Source: Meghimatium bilineatum (taxonomy: Eukaryota > Mollusca > Gastropoda > Stylommatophora > Philomycidae). From it: DNA of 64,000 nt. Shown here piece by piece: positions 44,891-56,341 of the stretch; the first letter of the stretch is position 1; the number at the start of each line of letters is the position of its first letter. The translations under genes were made by a program, and so were the position numbers. The DNA lies in the NCBI GenBank assembly GCA_034231615.1, contig CM067314.1:7999501-8063500 (forward strand). Direction: 5' to 3'. A model generated the notes under the pieces. It saw only the letters and a list, made by a program, of their open reading frames with translations, was not told the origin of the DNA and ran no database searches.

Positions 44891-45128
44891 GTATTTGACA
44901 GTTGACATGTGATCAAAACATGCAGTATTTGACCGTTGACAGTTGATCAAAACATAAAGTATTTGACCGTTGACAGTTGATCAAAACATAAAGTATTTGA
45001 CCGTTTACAGTTGATCAAAAACATGCAGTATTTGACCGTTGACAGTTGATCAAAAACATGCAGTATTTGACCGTTGACAGTTGATCAAAAACATACAGTA
45101 TTTGACCGTTGACAGTTGATAAAAAACA
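44866..45128. repeat. Minisatellite, ~35-bp unit, ~7 copies, expanded from SINE2 tail
   Basis: catgcagtatttgaccgttg and acagttgatcaaaa make the unit. The first copy is continuous with the SINE2 end (aacatgcagtatttgac); the other SINE2 copy has the related aaatgcagcattgacaattt at the same point, so the unit comes from the SINE terminus. Confidence 0.9.
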
Positions 45129-45668
45129 ATATCAAGGAAATCACTATGTCCAAATATGACAATCAATCAAATGTATTTTCTTCGTAAAATTCCACACAAG
45201 CTTCCGATAGTGATAGTGTGTTAGTGGTCGTGCAGTGACATTTCATGACCTATTTTCTACGTCATTTCTATGTCTAGATATGGAAGGCTAAGTTAAAAAC
45301 AAATGAAGAATTGGGGGAAATGTGTCAACACATTTTACTACTAAAATATTTTTGTCAACACGCCTTGTAAGCGTTTTGTGTAATTTGTTTGAGAATATTT
45401 CATGATATTTAGAATCATCGTTTAATGTAATATGTATAACATATTTAATGGTACTTAGAATCATTGCTTTGTGCAATGCGCAAGCATAGATAATTGACTT
45501 GATTGTACCCAGGCTACTCAATAATGTATGTCGCCCTACTCAACTAAGTGATATGCACGCTGCTGAAAGTACCACTAATAGTGCACGTAACTATTTAGCA
45601 TTAAACGATATACAATGCATCACAGAAAAAAAAATAATCATCTGTGTAAACAAGACGTCGGGAGCTGG
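45129..45668. other. No gene recognised
   Basis: Unique-looking. The frame pair at 45288-45521 (minus, 77 codons) and 45499-45726 (plus, 75 codons) has no recognisable domain, and the latter runs into an array. Confidence 0.4.
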
Positions 45669-45904
45669 TCCCATGAGTGATGTGGACAAAAGGATGACAC
45701 ATCTCTACGCCCCACGAGGGATGTGAACGAATGGCTAACAAATCTCTATGCCCTATGACTAATGTGGAAGAAAGGCTGACTAATCTCCACTCCTTTTGAG
45801 TAATGTGGGCGATTGGCTGACAAATCTCTACGCCCCATGAGTAACGTTAGCAAAAGGCTGACAAATTTCTACGCCCCATGAGTAATGGACTAAAGACTGA
45901 CAAT
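45669..45904. repeat. ~47-bp tandem repeat, ~5 copies
   Basis: acaaatctctacgccccatg and gagtaatgtgg...aaaggctg recur at about 47-bp spacing with many substitutions. Confidence 0.85.
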
Positions 45905-46150
45905 AACAAAAGTTGTAGAATTCTTAAGGAGCAGTAGCACATTCAGTCAAGAAGCACTCATGTGAACACCGGATGGGAAAAGAAAACGAGGAAGAACTAC
46001 ATCTACTATTAAAAAATACAATACTGAAAGTAGGGGAAACAACAGGCTGCATGTCAACACAAGAACTAAAATTGCAGACAGCGGACCGCAACGCATGGAG
46101 AATCACAACCTCTTCCCTATGTTCCGCATGCTGCAGGAAAGGAACAAACT
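45905..46150 (+). mobile_element. LINE C-terminal fragment (B-like)
   Basis: Blocks PDGKRKRGRTTSTI and, in another frame, LQTADRNAWRITTSSLCSAC match the GRP and xDRxxWR end common to RTE-like LINE C-termini. Too diverged to place in family B with confidence. Confidence 0.6.
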
Positions 46151-46429
46151 AACATATTCATATACAGATAAGCAAATGTATATAAATAGGGTATCTCACT
46201 TTATCATTATTATAAATTTTAGATCAGGGCCGCAGAAAAACAAGTCATTGTACGTCGTTATTATTGAATGTCTCCTTTATTGTTATCCAACTGCACTTTA
46301 TATCTTCAATTCCTGCACTATTCTTGTACCCCATCTTTATTGGATTGTCCAAGCTCTTTCAAAGATTCAGGTATTCGTTCGCAATAGAATGTTTCTGGGA
46401 GGGAACTATTTTTACATGCACATAACATG
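46151..46429. other. No gene recognised
   Basis: The 118-codon frame 46095-46451 covers this part but begins in the LINE fragment and shows no domain. Confidence 0.4.
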
Positions 46430-46640
46430 TCCTATCACAACGCATTCGTGACCGATGTAATATAGGAGACCTGTCAGCTAAAGCGTAAATAGGAACTAGT
46501 TTCCAATTTGCAAAAACATAAATCTCGTAATTGGTTGGCCTTGACTATTTTTGGCATGCAATTCCAATTATGTAAATGGCGACTAATTAAAGATCAAATA
46601 GTAATGAAAATAATGTCAAATAATGAAAGAATGTTGAAAA
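46430..46640 (-). repeat. Dispersed repeat K, copy 2
   Basis: The minus strand matches 39310-39560, including atgccaaaaatagtcaaggc, gtcgccatttaca and gaaactagttcc. Confidence 0.6.
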
Positions 46641-47040
46641 GGCAAAACAGCCACAGATAAGAGACTAAACAACTTTGAAAACAAATGCCTACGTACCATT
46701 CTGAACGTTACGTGGAGTGACTTTAAATCTAACACTACTATAAGAGAGGAAAGCAAACACACCTATATATCTTCCTTCATTAGACAAATGCGATGGACTT
46801 AATCGGCCATGTTCTCAGAATGAACCGCCTAAGAATTCCGTATCAGTCACTATATTGTGTGCCACCTGGAGTAAGAAGAAGAGGGAGACCTAGAGAAACT
46901 CTACGATGAACCATTAATAGAGAAGGCATGTCAATGAACCTAAACAACACGCAAGAATTGAAAGACCTGGCAACACAAAGACAGAAATGGAAAGCTATGA
47001 TTTCTGCCCTAAGCACACACTATGGCCCTGGGGAAACATA
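46640..47040 (+). mobile_element. LINE-B C-terminal part, copy 3
   Basis: Blocks in shifting frames: TTLKTNAYVPF, a GH-motif region (ttaatcggccatgttctcag), RRRGRPRETL, and an end with LKDLATQRQKWKAMISALST then HYGPGET. Frameshifted. The end defines the LINE-B 3' terminus used for the other copies. Confidence 0.8.
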
Positions 47041-47130
47041 ACATAACAATAATGAAACAAAAACGTAACGAACGGGGTCCAAATAATTCAGCTAGCAGGT
47101 CTGTATCGTCAAGAGCCACGGCGCATATCC

Positions 47131-47168
47131 CTCTCTCTTTCTCTCTTTCTCTCTCTCTCTCTCTCTAT
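47131..47168. repeat. (TC)n microsatellite
   Basis: Tandem tc/tttc run followed by a short tg run. Confidence 0.95.
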
Positions 47169-47471
47169 CTTACTGTGTGTGTGTCTAACACAGACAAATT
47201 TACAACGTCAGCAAATGTATTAGCAGAGACATATAGAAAACAAGAATTAATTATAGCGCAGATTTGAACCACTCAACGTTTTCTGTTAACGATCTAAATT
47301 CTATTACAACAAATTCCATCAATTTTGAAACATTCTCAGCAATTAAGCGATCTGCAGATTGATAAATGAGGAGAGAATATTGTGCGGTACGGAAGGAATT
47401 CTAGGACTGTCTGATTTGTACCTAAGTTATAACTCATGTCTTGAGTAATGCAATAACGATTAGTACATGAA

Positions 47472-47730
47472 ATTCAATTCAATAAACCCATAACCTTTCA
47501 GGGTCGTAGGGGTACCACATTGGATGCTTCAGCATACAGAGTCCTCCAGCGAATTCTATCCTCAGCGATGCGGATGAGTGTGGAAATATCTAGCCCTGTC
47601 CATTCCTTGATGTTGTCTGTCCATGTCTTTATTTGTCCTTCTCTGCTTCTTCCACCCTTGAAAGTTCCCTGCAGTATTGTTTTTGACAAGGAATCGTGCC
47701 TGCATACATGTCCGAACCATGCTTGTTTAG
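47472..47730 (-). mobile_element. LINE-C C-terminal part, copy
   Basis: A minus-strand open stretch reads AWFGHVCRHDSLSKTILQGT, then KTWTDNIKEWTGLDISTLIR and AEDRIRWRTLYAEASNVVPL. WFGHVCRHD and IKEWTG are motifs I associate with a very common mollusc/amphioxus LINE. The end is followed by a short attgaatt tail. Homologues lie at 7228, 33810 and 55849, and upstream RT sequence at 53690. Confidence 0.85.
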
Positions 47731-48390
47731 TACATGAAATAATAGTAGACAGATGCACAGAACAGCAAACATCCACGACATAAAACATTAGATGAAATCC
47801 TCTTCTTCTTCTTCTTTCTATCCTCATGTACCTTTCGGTGTTGAGGGGAGAGTGAGTGTACGGTCTTTTGCCCTTCTATTTGCCTCTTCTGCTGTTATAT
47901 TTCCAAGTGTCTCTAATACACTAACTATCCACCCTTTACGAGGGCGTCCAATAGGTCGACTGTTTTCGTATCGTTTGTTAAATGTTTTCTTTGATAATAC
48001 TTTGCTATTTCAGTCTGGTTATGTGGCCGTACCATTTAACTTGTTGTTTCTGTATGTATTCTATTGTTGGCTTGATCCCTAATTGTTTCCTTAGTGCTTC
48101 ATTCCTGATTTTGTCTCTCAAGTTAACTCCAATCATACGTCTCACACATTTCATTTCAGTGTTGTTAATCTTATGTATTGTTCTAGAATCTAATGTCCAA
48201 GTTTGACTCTGATAACACAATGTTGGTAAGAAAATGGTGTTGAAAAGCGCTTTCTTTGTTTCTAGTGTAATATCTTTGTTTATTACATGAAATAATACAG
48301 AAATACACGGAACAGCAAGCATCCACGACATACAACATTAGATGAAATATTTGTAGACACATAACAGCAAGCATCCAAGACATACAACAA
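47731..48390. repeat. ~60-bp direct repeats flanking and following LINE-A
   Basis: catccacgacat(a/t)aaacatt and agatgaaat with tacatgaaataata occur at 47731-47796, 48286-48350 and partly again at 48350-48390. LINE-A (47802-48285) separates the first from the second. Confidence 0.75.
47802..48285 (-). mobile_element. LINE-A C-terminal part, copy 3
   Basis: Minus strand reads ITLETKKALFNTIFLPTLCY, IHKINNTEMKCVRRMIGVNL, IEYIQKQQVKWYGHITRLK and RPIGRPRKGW. The 3' end has aaggtacatgaggatag and a GAA tail (47802-47818). This copy preserves the HKINNTEM segment that is expanded into an array in copy 2. Confidence 0.88.
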
Positions 48391-48483
48391 AAAGATAAAT
48401 ACTTGCTTAAAACAGTATAAAAAATCAATAAATACATGTACTGTAAATTTCGAAGATATGGCGACAGGATTACTCGAACATCG

Positions 48484-48790
48484 CTAGCTATCCATTTTTG
48501 GAATGTTTATTAGCTATCTAAGAATGTGGTTGATCAGTGACTAGCTATATAGCAAGTGTTTTTCAGTCACTAGCTATCTAGCAAGTGGTTGATCAGTGAA
48601 TAGCTATCTCGCAAGTGGTTGATCAGTGAATAGCTATTTCGCAAGTGGTTGATCAGTGAATAGCTATGTAGCAAGTGGTTGTCCAGAGACTTGCTATCTA
48701 GCACCTGGTTGACATGAGACCATTTATCTGACAAGTAGATGAACAGTGACCAGCTATCTAGCCATTGGTTTACCAGAGACTATAAAGCGT
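48484..48790. repeat. Minisatellite, ~30-bp unit, ~10 copies
   Basis: gcaagtggttgatcagtga and atagctatcta alternate at about 30 bp. Edges are degenerate. Confidence 0.9.
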
Positions 48791-49640
48791 TTAGCGAGAG
48801 TAATGTAGTAATGATGCATTTTCATGTCATAATCAGAACATTCATCACCTCACCGTTTAGTGTGACTGGGTCGACAACGCAGTTCTTTTTGTGTAAAAAA
48901 ACAAGTGACCACAGTCTACTTTGATCTCCAGCAAATGAACTCGAACCCACGCCGCTTGGTCAATCCCGTAGATAGACGGAGATATTGGGTAGATTCACAC
49001 TAAATCACGACAGTTAATACTAGGTCTTAAACACAATTCAAGTGAACCTTCTTAAAGTGAACCCTCCTGAAGTGGACCCTCCTGAAGGACCTTCACGGAA
49101 GATCAGTTAGACCACACAAACACATGGACATTTGCTTTATTTTAGATAACCCCCTCCTCTTGCCCCCCCCTACCCCCACTTTTTCCGACGGTCCTGCCTG
49201 TAGCAGGAAATCATACAATTTTCACATTTGTTTATATTGGAGTTTGAAATAGACTGTATCGCTCTGTTGTCCTTTTTCTATCCATATTTTCATGTTGGAT
49301 ACGAGAAGAATAACACATATTTGATGTAATTAGGCAGGGATTTCAGACATTCTTGACCGGAGAGATGAAGGGGTCAAACATTATTTAAATCATCATCACC
49401 ATCAAGTGCCGTCTCTGTAACGAAGGTTGACTGCAACTGATGGTGGTGGACTCTTCTAGACTGTAACCTGTTCATTTCGTGATTTTACTCTCCTACTCGT
49501 ACCATTGCCTATCACTTGCTAGCCTCCCTTCGACTTTACCCTCAAGTAAGTTCTTGAAAAAAGGTTTCATGTCTTTTAATGTGTCCAAAATATTTTATTT
49601 GTGTGATCTTTAATACTCATCCTGGCATGTGCACACTCTC
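48791..49640. other. No gene recognised
   Basis: Contains a short triplicate of agtgaaccctcctga-like units near 49040-49090 and a C-rich patch near 49165. No coding content. Confidence 0.45.
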
Positions 49641-51166
49641 TATGTTGGAACATCTCCACAAGAGATGAATTCTATACATCTCCACTCGCTATCTCGGAAC
49701 ATCTCTACAAGAGATGAATTCTATACATCTCGCTATCTCAGAACATCTCTACAAGAGATGAATTCTATACATCTCCACTTGCTATCTCGGAACATCTCCA
49801 CAAGAGATGAATTCTATACATGTCCACTCGCTATCTCGGAACATCTCCACAAGAGATGAATTCTATACATCTCCACTTGCTATCTCGGAACATCTCCACA
49901 AGAGATGAATTCTATACATCTCCACTCGCTATCTCGGAACATCTCCACAAGAGATGAATTCTATACATCTCCACTCGCTATTTCGGAACATCTCTACAAG
50001 AGATGAATTCTATACATCTCCACTCGCTATCTCAGAACATCTCTACAAGAGAGGAATTCTATACATCTCCACTCGCTATCTCAGAACATCTCTACAAGAG
50101 ATGAATTCTATACATCTCCACTCGATACCTCAGAACATCTCTACAAGAGATGAATTCTATACATCTCGATATCTCGGAACATCTCTACAAGAGATGAATT
50201 CTATACATCTCCACTCGATACCTCAGAACATCTCTACAAGAGATGAATTCTATACATCTCGATATCTCGGAACATCTCTACAAGAGATGAATTCTATACA
50301 TCTCCACTCGCTATCTCGGAACATTTCTACAAGAGATGAATTCTATACATCTCCACTCGCTATCTCAGAACATCTCTACAAGAGATGAATTCTATACATC
50401 TCGATATCTCGGAACATCTCTACAAGAGATGAATTCTATACATCTCCACTCGCTATCTCGGAACATCTCTACAAGAGATGAATTCTATACATCTCGCTAT
50501 CTCAGAACATCTCTACAAGAGATGAATTCTATACATCTCCACTCGATACCTGGGAACATCTCCACAAGAGATGAATTCTATACATCTCCACTCGCTATCT
50601 CGGAACATTTCTACAAGAGATGAATTCTATACATCTCCACTCGCTATCTCGGAACTTCTCTCCATGAGATGAATTTTATACATCTCCACTCGCTACCTCG
50701 GAACATCTCTACATGAGATGAATTCTATACATCTCCACTCGCTACCTCGGAACATCTCCACAAGAGATGAATTCTATACATCTCCACTCGCTATCTCGGA
50801 ACATCTCCACAAGAGATGAATTCTATACATCTCCACTCGCTATCTCGGAACATCTCCACAAGAGATGAATTCTATACATCTCGCTATCTCGGAACATCTC
50901 CACAAGAGATGAATTCTATACATCTCCACTCGCTATCTCGGAACATCTCCACAAGAGATGAATTCTATACATCTCCACTCGCTATCTCGGAACATCTCCA
51001 CAAGAGATGAATTCTATACATCTCCACTCGCTATTTCGGAACATCTCTACAAGAGATGAATTCTATACATCTCCACTCGCTACCTCGGAACATCTTTACA
51101 AGAGATGAATTCTATACATCTCCACTCGCTATCTCGGAACATCTCCACAAGAGATGAATTCTATTC
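49641..51166. repeat. Largest minisatellite, 49-bp unit (42-bp variant), ~31 copies
   Basis: Each unit holds catctctacaagagatg, a perfect 7-bp inverted repeat with a 3-nt loop, followed by aattctatacatctccactc. Shorter units lack the ccactcg segment. C/T variants of the loop arm (catctccacaagagatg) fall in blocks. Read-through frames reach 144 codons; not genes. Confidence 0.97.
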
Positions 51167-51703
51167 GTTCGGCACAATTCGCACAACAATGATTGTAATC
51201 ATTAACTCACGAGGAACAACAATCCGCGAGATATTTGAGTGTTGCTGTGAGGAACACATCACATATTCCGCTTGAACAATGAAATATGTTTGCATTTGAA
51301 GCCGCTGCTATTTGTTGAGTGTGGTGTCTATGATAATATTGATTATGACAAGGCATAGTATAGGAACTAGCGATCGGCCTCTTGTTTCTCTCATACTTTT
51401 GTCAATTGACAACTAATTATCTCAGTGTTTAGTGATGATATTTCATCTTCCTTGTTTATTCTGAAACACCTGCCGGTTATCTATCTACATGTAGTCCAGA
51501 AATTGAAATGCGTTTTGTCATTGCTGCGTTGTATGCGCCTTTCTGTTACACACAAACACACCCGAATTCAGCTTGGCTTTATAATTTTAGTAAATATTGA
51601 TAACGAAATATGACATCAAACTCTATAATCAGAAGACTGCGTCGTCTCTGATGAGATGCATGGACAATCATCATAGCCATCTACTTAGTGCCCTTCCAAC
51701 TGT
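51167..51703. other. No gene; holds a family H scrap
   Basis: 51485-51545 read on the minus strand includes cgcatttcaatttctggac and tacatgtag, matching the middle of family H. The rest is unique-looking. Confidence 0.45.
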
Positions 51704-52216
51704 GTAATTTATGTGTAGGTTGGTTAGTGGCTTGTGTGATTTACGTGTAAGTTGGTTAGTGGCTTGTGTAACTTATGTGTAGGTTGGTTAGTGGCGTGTG
51801 TAATTTATGTGTAGGTTGGTTAGTGGCTTGTGTGATTTATGTGTAGGTTGGTTAGTGGCTTGTGTGATTTATGTGTAGGTTGGTTAGTGGCTTGTGTAAT
51901 TTATGTGTAGGTTGGTTAGTGGCTTGTGTAATTTATGTGTAGGTTGGTTAGTGGCGTGTGTAATTTATGTGTAGGTTGGTTAATGGCTTGTGTGATTTAT
52001 GTGTAGGTTGGTTAGTGGCTTGTGTAATTTATGTGTAGGTTGGTTAGTGGCTTGTGTAATTTATGTGTAGGTTGGTTAGTGGCTTGTGTAATTTATGTGT
52101 AGGTTAGTTAGTGGCTTGTGTAATTTATGTGCAGGTTGGTTAGTAGTTTGTGTAATTTATGTGTAGGTTAGTTAGTGGCTTGTGTAATTTATGTGTAGGT
52201 TGGTTTGTGGCTTGTG
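51704..52216. repeat. Minisatellite, 32-bp unit, ~16 copies
   Basis: tatgtgtaggttggttagtg repeats every 32 bp with ggcttgtgtaat/gat variants. Confidence 0.96.
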
Positions 52217-52500
52217 CGGATGGATATACGTTAGAATTTTGAAATGACATTATTTTTATGAGAAGTGTTTTGTTTGTTTTTAAATCTCCAAGAAGCAAAT
52301 TATTTACAAAATATTATGAGTTATGTTCGTGGAAGGTTGAACATTTGACACATTTTAGCTCTCGGGTGCGTAATGTGATCGTTCTAATCGTGTACATAAT
52401 GAGATATGTAGCCTTCGGTTAGTCCTCGGAATTAGCAATACTACATACGCATGGACATGTTATTTGTGTTCTTTGTATGTGGATCAGTCCTGGCGTTATA

Positions 52501-53013
52501 CTTTCACGGTTTCCACACGTTCACATGCACAATCAGGCATTTCCACATGTTCACATGCACATTCGAGGTTTTCTACATGTTCACATGCACAATCAGTGGT
52601 TTCCACATGTTTACAAACACATTCAGTGGTTTCCACATGTTCACATGCACATTCAGTGGTTTCCACATGTTCACATGCACATTCAGTGGTTTCCACATGT
52701 TCACATGCACATTCAGTGGTTTCCACATGTTCACATGCACATTCAGTGGTTTCCACATGTTTACATGCACATTCAGTGGTTTCCACATGTTCACATGCAC
52801 ATTCAGTGGTTTCCACATGTTCACATGCACATTCAGTGGTTTCCACATGTTTACATGCACATTCAGTGGTTTCCACATGTTCACATGCACATTCAGTGGT
52901 TTCCACATGTTCACATGCACATTCAGTGGTTTACACATGTTTACATGCACATTCAGTGGTTTCCACATGTTCACGTGCACATTCAGGGGTTTCCACATGT
53001 TTACATACACATC
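52501..53013. repeat. Minisatellite, 30-bp unit, ~17 copies
   Basis: ttcagtggtttccacatgtt repeats every 30 bp (10 codons). All three plus frames and two minus frames stay open (136-238 codons; FSGFHMFTCT repeats). These are array artefacts unless transcript evidence shows otherwise. Confidence 0.96.
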
Positions 53014-53394
53014 CATCTGTCATTGCGATATTTTATTAGTAAGGTCGCTTAGCCGTCTATCTGTAGTGACATGTTCTAATGCGAAATGGTGTCGTCAATT
53101 AATGTCTTTGGATTCGATGTATTGCATCGTGTTGGTCTTCCACTTTCATTTGTATCATCCACGTTGACGTACATATAGTATCTTGCTGCCTCTATTATCA
53201 TGTAGGTACAGTACAAGTAGACGCCACCACATAGTCGAGTTATTTCCCTTGTCTATGTTTGTAAATTTCATGTTCATCATTTAACAATTTGAATATTAAT
53301 TTATTTTACAGTTTAGGATGGTGTTAGAATAATTGTGTTTTCCATAACTAACCCTAACCTCAACCCTAAATAAATAAATATTTCAATTATTAAA
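53014..53394. other. No gene recognised
   Basis: AT-rich spacer between an array and a LINE stack. Confidence 0.4.
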
Positions 53395-53695
53395 CTGTCT
53401 ATTGTTTGTCTCCAGGTGAGTGATGGTTGATCGCATTCACACTTGCCGTTAATCTTAGGGGTAGGAGCTTAAGCTGTCGTTCCAAGGCCACATCTCTCGA
53501 AATGGTTGCTTCCATGTTTGTTCAAGGCTATCTTGATGTTTTCTATCCACCACTTTCTTAGTCTACCTTTGGCTTTACGCCCGGATATTCTTTTGTTATA
53601 TGCGCTTATTGATATTTGGTTTGGGTTCATTCGTATAAGGTGACCTAACCGTTTTACTTGCTGTCTCTCAATATGTTCAATACATAATATTATAC
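53395..53695 (-). mobile_element. LINE-D 3' part, copy 2
   Basis: Minus strand reads CIEHIERQQVK, GHLIRMNPNQISISAYNKRI and NIKIALNKHGS, close to 57060-57290. The tail ends acaatagacag-like. It abuts a LINE-C-type RT segment at 53690 in the same orientation, an in-line junction of two families. Confidence 0.82.
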
Positions 53696-54190
53696 CAACA
53701 CGTCTGCAGTCAGTATCAAACTCTCATAGCCATGCAGTCTAACACTGATGCTGCTTTGTTTCCAAATCACATCTAGTCTTGAAATAGAGGCTAAAGTCAT
53801 CTGATGGCATATTTTTAATTCTCTATTGCGTTTTCCATCGCTGCATAAGCTAGATCCGAGGTATTTGAAAGCATTCATCTCAAATTGATATCCATTCATC
53901 CTGATTTTAGTCTGTGCTACTGCGTCTCTGCCGTTAACCAAGACCTTGCTCCTTTCTGTGTTGATTTTCATTCCGTAATTGCTGGTAACTTTGTCCAACT
54001 TTGCAGTTAAATCTTGTAATTCTTGTTCTGATCCAGCTATAACATAAGTATCATTAGCGAAACGCAAGTTGCAAATAGGGCGACCTCCGATCGATATAGA
54101 CGTGTTGTAATCATGTAGTGTCTCCTGGATGACATGCTTTAAAGGTATACGCTGAAAAGTACTAGAGACATTATGCATCCTTGCCGAGCT
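53690..54190 (-). mobile_element. LINE-C-type reverse transcriptase fragment
   Basis: The 162-codon minus-strand frame contains RPICNLRFANDTYVIAGSEQ (motif C, FADD changed to FAND), ELQDLTAKLDKVTSNYGMKI, NTERSKVLV, QFEMNAFKYLGSSLCSDGKR and VIWKQSSISVRLHGYESLIL. Non-LTR palm/thumb region. It loses its C-terminus at the junction with LINE-D. Confidence 0.85.
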
Positions 54191-54376
54191 CCCACGTTTG
54201 AGTTAAAGAACAAATCACTTGTATTTTTTGCTACGACAGTACTATTTGCATTTTATAAAGTGATTCAACAATGTCTGTGTTTGTGGTGTCATAATCAAAT
54301 TGTCTCAGTCTGAGCTATGTCAAATACGGTCAACGACGTTTGTAAAATAATGAAATTGTGGTATAGATCACGTTGT

Positions 54377-54860
54377 CACAGCAGGCAAGCAATTTGGAAT
54401 GAAAATCAACATAGACAAAACAGAAGTTACCAAAAATGTGTTATCAGTGTCAAACATGGAACAATACATAAGATTGACACCACTGACATGAAATGTGTGA
54501 GTCGTATGATTGGAGTTAGCTTGAGAGACAAAATCAGGAATGAAGCACTAAGGAAACAATTAGGGATTAAGTCAACAAAAGAATACATACAGAAACAACA
54601 AGTTTAATGGTACAGCCACATAACCAGACAGAAAGAGCAAAGTATTATCCAAAAAACACTTAACAAACGATACGAAAACAGTCGACCTATTGGACGCCCT
54701 CGTAAAAGGTGGATAGATAGTGTATTAGACACACTCAGAAATAATACAGCGGAAGAGGTAAATAGAAGGGCAAAAGACCGTTAAACTCACTCTCCCCTCA
54801 ACACCGAAAGGTACATGAGGACAGAAAGAAGATGAAAGAAGAAGAAGAAGAAGAAGATAA
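54377..54860 (+). mobile_element. LINE-A C-terminal part, copy 4, internally deleted
   Basis: Begins with AGKQFGMKINIDKTEV-coding sequence as in 18330, then jumps by deletion to the IHKIDTTDMKCVSRMIGVSL block, KSTKEYIQKQQV, a YSHIT site and RPIGRPRKRWIDSVLDTLRN. Ends with aaggtacatgagga and a GAA-repeat tail up to 54858. Confidence 0.85.
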
Positions 54861-54904
54861 CGTTGTTGCTGAATATTATTTTCAATCAATATTCTGATGT
54901 TAAA

Positions 54905-55297
54905 TTTGGTTTAACTTCTGTCTGTCTGAGGCCAGCTTGTTCTATAAATTTTGTTTAACTACTGTTTGTCTGAGGCCAGCTAGTTCTATAAATTTTGTTT
55001 AACTTCTGTTTTCTGAGGCCAGCTTGTTCTATTAATTTTGTTTAACTTCTGTTTGTCTGAGGCCAGCTTGTTCTATAAATTTTGTTTAACTTCTGTTTGT
55101 CTGAGGCCAGCTTGTTCTATTAATTTTGTTTAACTTCTGTTTGTCTGAGGCCAGCTTGTTCTATAAATTTTGTTTAACTTCTGTTTGTCTGAGGCCAGCT
55201 TGTTCTATAAATTTTGTTTAACTTCTGTTTTTCTGAGGCCAGCTTGTTCTATAAATTTTGTTTAACTTCTGTTTGTCTGAGGCCAGCTTGTTTTATT
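54905..55297. repeat. Minisatellite, 44-bp unit, ~9 copies
   Basis: tttaacttctgtttgtctga and ggccagcttgttctat repeat every 44 bp. Lies between LINE-A copy 4 and LINE-E copy 3. Confidence 0.95.
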
Positions 55298-55417
55298 AAT
55301 AGAGAGTAAACAGAATCTGTTAGAACCAGAACATAGCACAATATATCAGGATCTCTGCATCAACATACACGATGTAGCACTGACAATTATGAATATATTC
55401 ACATACCTAGGTGGTAC

Positions 55418-55648
55418 TGTAAAAACAAAATTGTCAATGCTGCATTTATCCCGTTAAGGAATTACAGGGAGGGTTGAATAGATGTGCGATAAAGGCCGCT
55501 TGATCTTGCTGTCGCCACGTCATGTACAGTGTGTTTTTTTTTTAATTTACCATCCGATGGAAAAAACCCAGTCCTTACCAGGGATTGAACTCTAGACCTC
55601 AGTAGTGTGAGACCAGCGCTCTAACCTCTCGGCCATGCTCTACACTAT
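55418..55648 (-). mobile_element. SINE2 copy 2, inserted in LINE-E
   Basis: Minus-strand head gcatggccgagaggttagag (a good A box, tRNA-like), B-box gagttcaatccctgg, body cgacagcaagatcaag and end attccttaacgggataaatg. Flanked by gtggtac at 55411-55417 and 55649-55655. Confidence 0.88.
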
Positions 55649-55848
55649 GTGGTACGCTATTACAAAATGCAAATCTTTAGGGTGAAATGTACACCAGTAT
55701 CTCCACAGCAAGCAGCATTTCTATCAGATTCTTCGCATATGTCTGACATAGAAATGTCATTAGCCTACAAGATAAAATGATAGTTTTCAATAGCATTGGT
55801 ACTTCCAGTGCTGTCATATGCTGGCGAGTCAAGGACTATGTACAGATA

Positions 55849-56100
55849 AATCAATCAATAAACCCATAACCCTTCAGGGTCGTAGGGGTACCACATTGGA
55901 TGCCTCAGCACACATAGTCCTTCAGCGAATTTTAACCTCAGCGATGCGGATGAGTGTGGAAATATCTTGCCCTGTCCATTCCATGATGTTGTCTGTTCAT
56001 GTCTTTATTTGTCCTCCTCTGCTTCTTCCACCCTCGACAGTTCCCTGCAGTATTGTTTTTGACAAGGAATCGTGCCTGCATACATATCCGAACCATCCTA
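55849..56100 (-). mobile_element. LINE-C 3' end, inserted in LINE-E
   Basis: Nearly the same sequence as 47472-47730 (caataaacccataacccttc, accacattggatgcctcagc). Tail (attgatt)n on the minus strand. Flanking 12-mers at 55837-55848 and 56101-56112 differ at one base. Confidence 0.88.
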
Positions 56101-56341
56101 TATGTACATATAACATTTGAGAAAGCTGAGTCGTATTACATTACTACAACTTGTCTCCGAACTGTTAGGAACATCAGATGAGAAGATTCCGGATACATCT
56201 GTCTTTTAAAGATCTGGTATCCGTATCGTTTACATTATTCTGATGCAGACACAGATTCGTGAGGCATGTGTGCTCGTGTGATACATAGACAGATCACCGC
56301 CTAACAGATACTTACTTATCTTTGGTGGCTTACAGAATAGC

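Noticed and set aside
52451-53167. Cys/His-rich repeat protein (FSGFHMFTCT) that looks like a zinc-binding array
   Set aside because: 30-bp minisatellite read-through. Two other plus frames and the minus strand are equally open, and the flanks show no coding character.
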